A stretch of 7,280 nucleotides of DNA. Source: Burkholderiales bacterium. Its GTDB lineage: Bacteria; Pseudomonadota; Gammaproteobacteria; Burkholderiales; Burkholderiaceae_C. Position numbers and translations under genes: made by a program. Below are positions 1 through 5,439 of this stretch, in pieces; within the stretch, counting starts at the first letter, position 1, and every line of letters begins with the position of its first letter. The DNA lies in contig CANBSV010000119.1 in NCBI GenBank assembly GCA_947372225.1, forward strand, positions 1 to 7,280. Reading direction: 5' to 3'. The notes below the pieces were generated by a model. It was not told the DNA's origin. It was given only the letters and a program-made list of their open reading frames with translations, and did no database searches.

Positions 1-33
1 GGTTTCTTCAAGCGCCTGTTCGGGGGGAAGTGA
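1..33 (+). CDS. minD: MinD, C-terminal end only (septum-site-determining ATPase)
   Basis: Only the last ten codons and the TGA stop are in the window. They read GFFKRLFGGK, which matches the conserved C-terminal amphipathic helix of MinD (E. coli ends in GFLKRLFGG). This helix is the membrane-targeting sequence that lets ATP-bound MinD dimers bind the inner membrane, where MinD recruits MinC and is stimulated to hydrolyse ATP by MinE. The assignment is supported by minE starting three bases after the stop, the universal minD-minE order. The ATPase domain lies outside the window, so nothing can be said about it. Confidence 0.9.
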   Translation, partial: GFFKRLFGGK

Positions 34-36
34 GCG

Positions 37-297
37 ATGGGTTTCCTGTCATTCTTCCTGGGCGAAAAGACCAAGACCGCCAATGTCGCCAAGGAGCGGC
101 TGCAAATCATCCTGGCCCACGAGCGCAACGGCCGCTCGCGGGCACCCGAATACCTCGCCGACCTGCAGCGCGAGCTGCTCGCGGTGATCTCGAAGTACGT
201 CTCGGTCGGGCCCGGCGACATCAAGGTCGAGGTCGAGCGCCAGGGCGATCTGGAGGTGCTGCAGGTCAAGATCGAGTTGCCTGAGGCGGCACGGTGA
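37..297 (+). CDS. minE: MinE, cell division topological specificity factor
   Basis: MinE (86 aa) stimulates MinD ATPase and drives the pole-to-pole oscillation that keeps the MinCD inhibitor of FtsZ away from mid-cell. The length is normal for the family. The N-terminus MGFLSFFLGEKTKTA is the short amphipathic membrane-binding segment. Residues 18-30 (AKERLQIILAHER) form the conserved anti-MinCD region that contacts MinD. Residues about 36-82 are the topological specificity domain, with the typical LQRELLAVISKYV helix and a terminal strand around LEVLQVKIELP. The start is the ATG at 37, three bases after minD; a purine-rich GGGGGGAAG inside the minD end serves as ribosome binding site, so the two are translationally coupled in a minCDE operon. 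The overlapping frame at 30-284 is a shadow. No clear intrinsic terminator follows. Confidence 0.97.
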   Translation: MGFLSFFLGEKTKTANVAKERLQIILAHERNGRSRAPEYLADLQRELLAVISKYVSVGPGDIKVEVERQGDLEVLQVKIELPEAAR

Positions 298-512
298 CTG
301 CTCGGACTTTCAGCGGGCTTTTGATGCCTCACGCTCATGCCCCGAAAAAATATTCCAAGCCATTGATAATGGGCCGTATTCATTGTATTTGAGGCCTTTA
401 TGGCCGCCCCTTGATCTCTTGACAGGCATGCTTATTTTTTAATATAAAAAGCCTTCTTTTTTCAGATTCCACTATTTTCAAGTCGGTGACGAAGTAACAA
501 GGCATATCTTCC
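298..512. other. AT-rich intergenic region between minE and the glycosyltransferase-like gene
   Basis: These 215 bases hold no credible gene. Base composition changes sharply from the GC-rich minE to AT-rich DNA with A and T runs. There is a short CCATT/AATGG hairpin at 360-372 with a GAT loop, a GGCC...GGCC pair at 393-405, and an AAAAAG/CTTTTT pair at 446-461. None is a convincing GC-rich terminator for the min operon. The useful content is a sigma70-like promoter (annotated separately). The composition shift suggests this is the left edge of foreign DNA. Confidence 0.6.
419..448 (+). promoter_or_regulatory. Sigma70-type promoter for the downstream glycosyltransferase-like gene
   Basis: A perfect -35 hexamer TTGACA lies at 419-424. 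An 18-base spacer follows, then TATAAA at 443-448, one mismatch from the TATAAT consensus; read as ATATAA at 442-447 the spacer is 17. The spacer is T-rich. Transcription would begin near 455-460, leaving a leader of about 55 bases before the GTG at 513. This is the best-looking promoter in the window and implies the downstream gene is transcribed independently of minCDE. Confidence 0.6.
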
Positions 513-1259
513 GTGAACAATTTACTTTTGATAACCGCAACAATATCACCACCTACCGGGGCGGTTAACCTTAGCAGGTCGGATCCTGCTCTTCGATTGC
601 AAGATTACTTGGAAGCCTTCATTTTTTATGTGGACTGTCTCGATCGCGGGCTCTTCAATTCCTTGGTGTTCTGCGAGAATTCGGGCTCTGACATAACAGA
701 ATTAAGAAAAATTGCCGAGGGCTCCCCCAGTTATTCCAAGATCGAGTTTTTGGTGTTTGACGGCCTAGACTACCCGCCCCACTATGGGAGGGGATACGGA
801 GAGCTCAAACTGATAGATTTTGCAATGAGGCAATCAACTATCATTGCAAACGCACCATCAAATTTATTTGTTTGGAAGGTAACTGGAAGATATGTGATTA
901 GAAATGTAAATAATCTAATATCAGCTCCTGAAAATTTAATATTGTTTTGCAATTGCAAAAACCACCCTATAAAGTGGGCGGATATGTATTTTATGGGTTG
1001 GCGGCGAGGTTGGTACGATTTAATATTTGACGGAGCCCTAGATAAAGTGAAGGAAAATCAAGGCACAACCTCCGCCGAGATTGGATTTAGAGCGATCGTG
1101 GATGCTATTTCTGTTGATAATCCTGTTAAACATCGTTTTGATGAGCCGCCCATTATAAAAGGGGTTCGGGGGTACGATGGGCATCGGTATGAGGCTGGAC
1201 TTTGGAGGTATTCGGCAAGGAAACTTTTAAATCGCGTAGCACCATGGATTTGGATTTAG
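513..1259 (+). CDS. Glycosyltransferase-like protein, AT-rich, function not established
   Basis: A 248-aa soluble protein without signal peptide or membrane segment. I do not recognise a named gene, but its plan resembles small glycosyltransferase-like proteins from LPS and capsule loci. It has an N-terminal strand LLLITATISPP (4-14), a strand leading to VFCENSGSDI (52-61), a glycine-rich GRGYGELKLIDFAM (92-105), then WKVTGRYVIRNVNNL (121-135), and an aromatic stretch DMYFMGWRRGWYD (157-169). The GYGE and K-TGRY pair recalls a family usually annotated as a WavQ-like or unnamed sugar transferase. No textbook DxD motif is evident; D157 is a possible metal or sugar ligand. The GTG start at 513 is set by an in-frame stop just upstream and a weak AAGG at 499-502. 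The gene has its own promoter and converges on the GT4 gene. Its AT-rich codons (AAA, ATA, TTA, AAT) contrast with all neighbours, suggesting horizontal transfer. Coding status is firm; activity is inferred. Confidence 0.75.
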   Translation: MNNLLLITATISPPTGAVNLSRSDPALRLQDYLEAFIFYVDCLDRGLFNSLVFCENSGSDITELRKIAEGSPSYSKIEFLVFDGLDYPPHYGRGYGELKLIDFAMRQSTIIANAPSNLFVWKVTGRYVIRNVNNLISAPENLILFCNCKNHPIKWADMYFMGWRRGWYDLIFDGALDKVKENQGTTSAEIGFRAIVDAISVDNPVKHRFDEPPIIKGVRGYDGHRYEAGLWRYSARKLLNRVAPWIWI

Positions 1260-1363
1260 GCGGATTTTCGATTGGACTGACTCAAGCTATATTCGTAATG
1301 TTCACCCCAAGAAATGGGGCTAGGTAATGGAATCTTCGGGAGATGGGGGGGTGATTTAAATCC
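1260..1363. other. Convergent intergenic region with a weak hairpin
   Basis: This 104-base gap separates the two convergent glycosyltransferase genes. It contains a CCCCA (1305-1309) / TGGGG (1315-1319) inverted repeat with a five-base AGAAA loop, and an AT-rich palindrome GATTTAAATC near 1353-1362. The hairpin could help end transcription from either side, but neither strand shows a following T-run, so I do not call it an intrinsic terminator. Confidence 0.35.
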
Positions 1364-2569
1364 CTAAATCGGTTGGCCCGCCAACCAGCTTTCAGCGAGC
1401 TTGGACCAGCGCCATTCACTGGCTGCGGTACGGCCCGCCACCGACATCGACTCAGCCAACTCATGATCTGTGGCCAGCCTGTCGAGGGACTGTGCGATGT
1501 CTGTGGTGATGTGTTCGATCGATGTGGGTGCGATCAGGAAGCCTGATACACCGTGGTCGATCAACAGCGCCGGGCCGCCCCAGTCCAGGCATACGGGCGG
1601 CAGACCGACGGCCATCGCCTCTTGAATGACGATGCCATTGGAGTCTTCCAGGCTGGGCAGGACGATGCCTCGATAGTCGCCGAGCGTCTTGAAGAACTCG
1701 TCCTGCGATGCGTACCAGTCCAGAAATCGGACCCGGTGCTCCAGCCCCAACCGCTGAACCAGCGCCTCGCAGATTTCTCGCTGTGGGCCGCGGCCCACGA
1801 TGTCGAGACAAACATCATTCCGGGTCTTCGCCAGCGCCTCAATGACGAGATGAGTGCCTTTGAAGAACACCAGCCTCCCGACGTGTACAAACCGCAGATT
1901 CACGCCCGCATGCGTGACCCGAGGTCGATCGAGCAACTCGTCCTTGATGCCGCAATCCAGCGTCTGTTGAAGAATCTTTTCGGGGCATCCCGATGCTCGC
2001 AATGAAACGAGGCTGCGTTCGCCTCCTGCGACCAGTATCTGGTCGGCTCGTTTGAGGCCTCCCGGCCGCAAGCGATTCAGTCGCTGCAGCGGCAGGTGCG
2101 TGATCCGACGCAGCTTGGCCGAAAGACTCTCATGGCCCCTGAAGATCGCCGGGTAGTAGATGTTTCCGTTGATCGGGCCGAACACGTTGATGTGTCGATT
2201 CGACAGGATGCGTGGCACCACCGGTGAATTGGGCTCCACCTGATGGATGACGACCCGACCTTGGTGTCCGCGGTCCCGGACGATTTGTTCGGCCAGCCGC
2301 ATGGCACAAACCCCGAACCACACATCGATGCCCATGCGCAGGACCACGCTGCGCCACAAAAAAATGGCCAGCGCGGAGTCCTCGACGAAGAAGACGTCTT
2401 TCAGGCCCAATCGGGCCACCTCGGCTCGATTGCGTGCGTGGGTGATCTGCAGCGTTTCGGGGTGCAGTTTCTTGAGTTCCTGAAAGGTCTGCAAGGCCTT
2501 GATGGCCTCGCCGCCCATTTGCTCGGAGACATTGGGCGCGATCAGAATCAGTAGCAAGTCCGCATTCAT
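1364..2569 (-). CDS. GT4-family (group 1) glycosyltransferase
   Basis: A 401-aa GT-B-fold retaining glycosyltransferase predicted to transfer a sugar from a nucleotide-sugar donor to a growing glycan at the cytoplasmic side of the inner membrane. The N-terminal acceptor domain starts with a strand and glycine loop, LLILIAPNVSEQMGGEAI (6-23). The C-terminal donor domain has HVGRLVFFKG (229-238), where R232 and K237 are the usual phosphate-contacting positions, IVGRGPQ (257-263), and the signature LEDSNGIVIQEAMAVGLP (307-324). In that signature the classical E-x7-E appears as D309-x7-E317, as in other GT4 members of the DSGG type. GGPALLIDHGVSGFLI (331-346) completes the domain. The start is the ATG at 2569 rather than a GTG at 2647, because homologous proteins begin just before the first strand and the extra 26 residues look non-conserved; GCGGAA lies six bases upstream. 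It is monocistronic here, divergent from nudB and convergent with the AT-rich gene. Substrate and acceptor are unknown; it is probably for surface polysaccharide. Confidence 0.88.
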   Translation of the reverse strand: MNADLLLILIAPNVSEQMGGEAIKALQTFQELKKLHPETLQITHARNRAEVARLGLKDVFFVEDSALAIFLWRSVVLRMGIDVWFGVCAMRLAEQIVRDRGHQGRVVIHQVEPNSPVVPRILSNRHINVFGPINGNIYYPAIFRGHESLSAKLRRITHLPLQRLNRLRPGGLKRADQILVAGGERSLVSLRASGCPEKILQQTLDCGIKDELLDRPRVTHAGVNLRFVHVGRLVFFKGTHLVIEALAKTRNDVCLDIVGRGPQREICEALVQRLGLEHRVRFLDWYASQDEFFKTLGDYRGIVLPSLEDSNGIVIQEAMAVGLPPVCLDWGGPALLIDHGVSGFLIAPTSIEHITTDIAQSLDRLATDHELAESMSVAGRTAASEWRWSKLAESWLAGQPI

Positions 2570-2603
2570 GTGAATTCCGCTGAGCGCATGGAGTGCGACG
2601 ATA

Positions 2604-2643
2604 ACGGGGCGCAGCGCTGAAGCTCTCGCAGAACCCGTTTTTT
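2604..2643 (+). terminator. Terminator-like hairpin with T-run ahead of nudB
   Basis: ACGGG at 2604-2608 can pair with CCCGT at 2634-2638. Inner pairs GCG/CGC (2609-2611 with 2627-2629) and AGC/GCT (2613-2615 with 2622-2624) are possible, with an asymmetric AGAA bulge. Six Ts follow at 2638-2643. The shape resembles a Rho-independent terminator on the + strand, but the internal bulges weaken it. No + strand gene lies immediately upstream, so it may be a leftover from a former upstream gene, a block on read-through into nudB, or an attenuator. It could also be chance. Confidence 0.3.
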
Positions 2644-2653
2644 CCACGCCAAC

Positions 2654-2659
2654 GGAAAG
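2654..2659 (+). promoter_or_regulatory. Ribosome binding site deciding the TTG start of nudB
   Basis: GGAAAG lies five bases before the TTG codon at 2665. Because the reading frame has no ATG or GTG between the upstream stop (2602-2604) and the conserved NudB N-terminus, this site supports translation from TTG. Confidence 0.55.
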
Positions 2660-2664
2660 CCGAT

Positions 2665-3138
2665 TTGTCGAAACTGCCTGTCCACAAGATTCCCGAATCG
2701 GTCCTGGTCGTCATCCACACCGGCGATTTGCAAGTGCTCCTTATCGAGCGGGCCGACCGTGCCGGGTTCTGGCAAAGCGTGACCGGCTCCAAGGACTTCC
2801 CGGATGAGCCCGGCGACGAGACCGCCATTCGCGAAGTCGCAGAGGAAACCGGGATCCTTGTCGGATCGCAGGATGTGCCCCGCTCGTGTCTGCGAGACTG
2901 GCACATGCGCAACGTTTACGAGATCTACCCCGTGTGGCGTCACCGCTACGCGCCCGGCGTGACGCACAACACCGAGCATGTGTTCGGGTTGCAGGTGCCG
3001 CGCGACATCGCCATCACGCTCGCGCCGCGCGAGCATCTTCGCTACGAATGGCTGCCGTGGCGCGAGGCGGCGGATCGTTGCTTTTCTCCGTCCAACGCCG
3101 AGGCGGTGTTGCAACTGCCGCGGTTCGTGCCGGCGTGA
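2665..3138 (+). CDS. nudB: NudB, dihydroneopterin triphosphate diphosphatase (Nudix hydrolase)
   Basis: NudB removes pyrophosphate from 7,8-dihydroneopterin triphosphate in the cytoplasm, the step after GTP cyclohydrolase I in tetrahydrofolate synthesis. The 157-aa length fits the family. KIPESVLVVIH (8-18) and VLLIERADRAGFWQSVTGSKD (24-44) are the characteristic NudB N-terminus. The Nudix box runs from G41 to I64 and ends in REVAEETGI (56-64), with metal ligands E57, E60 and E61. The spacing from G41 to E48 is one residue longer than the canonical G-x5-E, which I recall as common in betaproteobacterial NudB. The start is a TTG at 2665: the frame is closed by TAA at 2602-2604 and offers no ATG or GTG before it, while GGAAAG at 2654-2659 sits five bases upstream. 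The stop overlaps the next start by one base (TGATG), so it is translationally coupled to the EEP gene. No clear promoter was seen. Confidence 0.93.
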   Translation: MSKLPVHKIPESVLVVIHTGDLQVLLIERADRAGFWQSVTGSKDFPDEPGDETAIREVAEETGILVGSQDVPRSCLRDWHMRNVYEIYPVWRHRYAPGVTHNTEHVFGLQVPRDIAITLAPREHLRYEWLPWREAADRCFSPSNAEAVLQLPRFVPA

Positions 3139-3935
3139 TGCGCTCCCGTCTGGCGCATTCGGTCGCACCGGCGCACCCCGGCGAAGAAGTCTTGCGCGTG
3201 GCCACCTACAACATCCACAAGGGCGTGCGCGGCGTGGGGCCGCGGCGCCGGCTCGAAATACACAACCTCGCGCTCGGCATCGAAGCACTCGATGCCGATC
3301 TGGTGTTCCTGCAGGAAGTGCGCAGTTCCAACCGGCTCGAAGCCCTGCAGTTTCCAGACACGCAGTTCGGCTGGCCACGCATGCCGCAGGCCGACTACGT
3401 GGCGCCCGAAGGCTATGAGGTCGCCTACCGCACCAACGCCTACACGCGCCACGGCGAGCACGGCAACGCCCTGCTGTCGCGATGGCCACTGGGCGAGATC
3501 CGGCACCACGACGTGTCCGACCACCGTTTCGAGCAGCGCGGCCTTCTGCACGTGCCCGTGCAGTGGAATGGCACGCTGGTGCACGCCATCGTGGCGCATC
3601 TGGGACTGATGCACGCCGGCCGAGTGCGCCAGGTCGATCGCATTGCTGCATTCATCGCCGCCCATGTGCCCAGCGATGAGTGCCTGGTGCTGGCGGGTGA
3701 CTTCAACGACTGGGGCGAGAAGCTCGACGCGCCGATCCGCCAGATGGGCCTCGTGCCCGCACGACCTGCAGGTCATGCGCCGCCGCGCACGTTTCCGTCG
3801 CGGGTGCCGTTCTTTTCGCTTGACCGCATCTACACGCGCGGGTTGGGCTGCGTGTCGACCCACGTGCCGCGTGGCTCGGCGTGGGCGCGCATGTCGGACC
3901 ACCTGCCGCTGGTGGCCGAACTGCGGCGGGCCTGA
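3138..3935 (+). CDS. Endonuclease/exonuclease/phosphatase (EEP) family hydrolase, YbhP-like
   Basis: A 265-aa member of the metal-dependent EEP superfamily (DNase I, AP endonuclease and inositol phosphatase fold), which hydrolyses phosphodiester or phosphomonoester bonds. The fold signatures are in order: RVATYNIHKG (20-29, N25), DLVFLQEV (54-61, metal ligand E60), GEHGNALLSRWPL (106-118), VHAIVAHLGL (148-157), VLAGDFNDW (184-192, D188 and N190), and SLDRIY with MSDHLPL (227-232, 252-258; catalytic H255). All catalytic positions are present, so it should be active. There is no signal peptide or membrane segment. The ATG at 3138 overlaps the nudB stop by one base; a GTG at 3135 is an equally placed alternative. 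A cardiolipin synthase gene follows 23 bases later, the same pairing as E. coli ybhP-clsB, which suggests a role linked to phospholipid metabolism. That role is inferred, and the true substrate is unknown. Confidence 0.88.
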   Translation: MRSRLAHSVAPAHPGEEVLRVATYNIHKGVRGVGPRRRLEIHNLALGIEALDADLVFLQEVRSSNRLEALQFPDTQFGWPRMPQADYVAPEGYEVAYRTNAYTRHGEHGNALLSRWPLGEIRHHDVSDHRFEQRGLLHVPVQWNGTLVHAIVAHLGLMHAGRVRQVDRIAAFIAAHVPSDECLVLAGDFNDWGEKLDAPIRQMGLVPARPAGHAPPRTFPSRVPFFSLDRIYTRGLGCVSTHVPRGSAWARMSDHLPLVAELRRA

Positions 3936-3958
3936 CCCCTCTCCATCAGGACGCACCG

Positions 3959-5272
3959 GTGGCCATCGACACACCCGATTCCGTTGCCGATGCCGCGTCA
4001 CGATCGGCGCTGCGACGGCTGTGGGGGCTGGTGCAACGACCCGTGTTCAGCGGGGGCAACGCGGTTCAACTGCTGCGCGGCGGCGATACGCTGTTTCCGT
4101 CGATGGTTGACGCCATCCAGCGGGCTCGTCACGAGGTCTGCTTGGCGACTTATATCTTCCACGACAGTCCGGGCGCCAACCTCGTTGCCGAGGCACTCGT
4201 TGGCGCCGCACAGCGCGGTGTGCTGGTCAGGGTGGTGGTCGATGGATTTGGCACGCTGGCCTGCCTGAGCGCGCTGCGTCAGCGCCTGTGCGATGGCGGG
4301 GTGCAAGTTGCCGTCTATCGGCCCATCGACCGCTGGTGGAACTGGTTTCAGCCCGCGCAACTGCGTCGGCTGCACCTCAAACTGTGCGTGGTCGATGCCG
4401 AGGTCGGCTTCGTGGGCGGCATCAACTTGCTCGACGACCGTTTCGATCTCAGCCACGGACCGACCGAGCAGCCCCGGTTGGACTTCGCGGTCCGGCTGAG
4501 CGGGCCTGTGGTCGCGCCCATCCATCAGGCCACGCTGGCCGCCTGGACGCGTGCCCATCTGGGGCGCTCGCTCAAGCACGAAGCGCTGGCCATTGCGCGG
4601 TCGACGCAGCCTCTGGCCCGTCTGCGCCGCCTGGTGCGTCGCTTGCGCATGGCGAGCGGCCGCGGTTTGCAGGCGATGCCGGGAGATTTGGCCGCTGTGC
4701 GCGCTGCCTTTGTGCTGCGTGACAACTTGCGTCAGCGCCGCACCATCGAGCGCAGTTACATCGATGCGATTCGGCGTTCCACGATGCGGATCGATCTCGT
4801 GACAGCGTACTTTTACCCGGGCCAATCGTTTCGCCGTGCGTTGCTGCAAGCCGCCCGGCGCGGGGTGAAAGTGCGGCTTTTGCTGCAGGGCAAGCTCGAT
4901 TACCGCATCGCGGGCCTCGCAGCACGTGCGCTGTACGACGAGATGCTGGGCGAGGGCGTGCGCATCTACGAGTACACGCCGGCCTACCTGCATGCCAAGG
5001 TGGCGGTCATCGATGACGAGTGGGCGACTGTGGGCAGCTCCAACATCGACCCGCTGTCCCTGCTGCTCAACCTCGAAGCGAACGTGATCGTGCGCGATGC
5101 GGCCTTTGCCGCCGAGCTGTCCGCGCAGTTCGATGCCGCGGTGGCTGTCTCGGTCGAGATCGATCCATCACAGAAGTACCGCCCCGGCCTGCTCGGCGCG
5201 TTGCGCCGTGGCTTCGTGGCGTGGATCGCGCGGGTGTACTTGAGGGTGGCGGGTTCGACAGGGCGTTACTGA
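3959..5272 (+). CDS. clsB: Cardiolipin synthase, ClsB-type (phospholipase D superfamily)
   Basis: A 437-aa PLD-superfamily enzyme predicted to condense phospholipids (typically two phosphatidylglycerols) into cardiolipin at the inner membrane. It contains two HKD motifs: H139-L-K141-x4-D146 followed by GFVGGIN, and H345-A-K347-x4-D352 followed by ATVGSSN. Both are intact, so the bilobed active site should be complete. NAVQLLRGGDTLFPSMVDAI (34-53) and ATYIFHDSPGA (63-73) are typical ClsB N-terminal features. Like ClsB, and unlike ClsA, it lacks two N-terminal membrane helices; a basic, weakly hydrophobic C-terminus (411-437) may touch the membrane. The GTG at 3959 is chosen because AGGA at 3948-3951 lies seven bases upstream and the ATG at 3881 would overlap the EEP gene by 55 bases. 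It forms one cluster with nudB and the EEP gene. Another PLD-type phospholipid transferase is possible. Confidence 0.9.
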   Translation: MAIDTPDSVADAASRSALRRLWGLVQRPVFSGGNAVQLLRGGDTLFPSMVDAIQRARHEVCLATYIFHDSPGANLVAEALVGAAQRGVLVRVVVDGFGTLACLSALRQRLCDGGVQVAVYRPIDRWWNWFQPAQLRRLHLKLCVVDAEVGFVGGINLLDDRFDLSHGPTEQPRLDFAVRLSGPVVAPIHQATLAAWTRAHLGRSLKHEALAIARSTQPLARLRRLVRRLRMASGRGLQAMPGDLAAVRAAFVLRDNLRQRRTIERSYIDAIRRSTMRIDLVTAYFYPGQSFRRALLQAARRGVKVRLLLQGKLDYRIAGLAARALYDEMLGEGVRIYEYTPAYLHAKVAVIDDEWATVGSSNIDPLSLLLNLEANVIVRDAAFAAELSAQFDAAVAVSVEIDPSQKYRPGLLGALRRGFVAWIARVYLRVAGSTGRY

Positions 5273-5332
5273 AGCGTCAGGGGGGTTGGACCCGGTGCGG
5301 CATCGGCTCGCTCTGGCCATCGCTTGGGCCAC

Positions 5333-5353
5333 GGCATGGCTGCCAGCCATGCC
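5333..5353 (+). repeat. Perfect inverted repeat (9-bp arms, 3-base spacer)
   Basis: GGCATGGCT (5333-5341) and AGCCATGCC (5345-5353) are exact reverse complements separated by GCC. In RNA this gives a stable GC-rich hairpin 60 bases after the cls stop. No T-run follows (the next bases are CCCCGCCTC), so it does not fit an intrinsic terminator. It may act as a 3' end stabiliser, assist Rho-dependent termination, or be a dyad operator for the transporter operon. Confidence 0.6.
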
Positions 5354-5428
5354 CCCGCCTCAACTTGGCGCACTTCGGGCGGCACGGAACCTGCGAAGGC
5401 TCGAGGGCCATCCTGCCGTGTCCCACTC

Positions 5429-5434
5429 GAGGAA
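5429..5434 (+). promoter_or_regulatory. Ribosome binding site of the binding-protein gene
   Basis: GAGGAA lies five bases before the ATG at 5440. Its first bases are part of a CTCGAG palindrome that repeats at 5400-5405, so a local stem could mask it. Confidence 0.65.
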
Positions 5435-5439
5435 CTCCC

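Larger units (their letters stand above)
5273..5439 (+). other. Leader region before the ABC transporter operon
   Basis: This 167-base gap has no credible gene and no clear sigma70 hexamers. It holds a perfect 9-bp hairpin at 5333-5353, a small CCT-GCGA-AGG hairpin with a GNRA-type loop at 5390-5399, and a possible stem pairing CTCGAG at 5400-5405 with CTCGAG at 5426-5431. The last one includes the Shine-Dalgarno of the binding-protein gene. I could not match it to a known riboswitch class. Confidence 0.45.

Noticed and set aside
446..461. AAAAAG/CTTTTT hairpin as a min operon terminator
   Set aside because: The stem is almost all A-T with a 4-base loop and lies on top of the proposed -10 region, so it would be too weak to terminate.
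1553..2005. Open frame on the + strand inside the GT4 gene (150 codons)
   Set aside because: It is a shadow of the - strand GT4 donor domain, with no ribosome binding site or motifs.
2570..2647. N-terminal extension of the GT4 gene to a GTG at 2647
   Set aside because: The added 26 residues precede the first conserved strand and run into the divergent nudB leader. The ATG at 2569 fits the family start better, although it has only a modest ribosome binding site.
3881..3958. Upstream ATG start for cardiolipin synthase
   Set aside because: It would overlap the conserved SDH end of the EEP gene by 55 bases. The GTG at 3959 has a well-spaced AGGA.
3042..4001. Long open frame on the - strand (319 codons)
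   Set aside because: It lies opposite the EEP gene, which has all catalytic motifs. The antisense translation is rich in H, R, Q and V without recognisable domains.
3998..4993. Long open frame on the - strand (331 codons)
   Set aside because: It is antisense to cardiolipin synthase, whose two HKD motifs prove the + frame.
5020..5439. Upstream extension of the binding-protein frame into the cls gene
   Set aside because: The extension is an out-of-frame read of cls and its leader. It would bury the signal peptide that starts at 5440.
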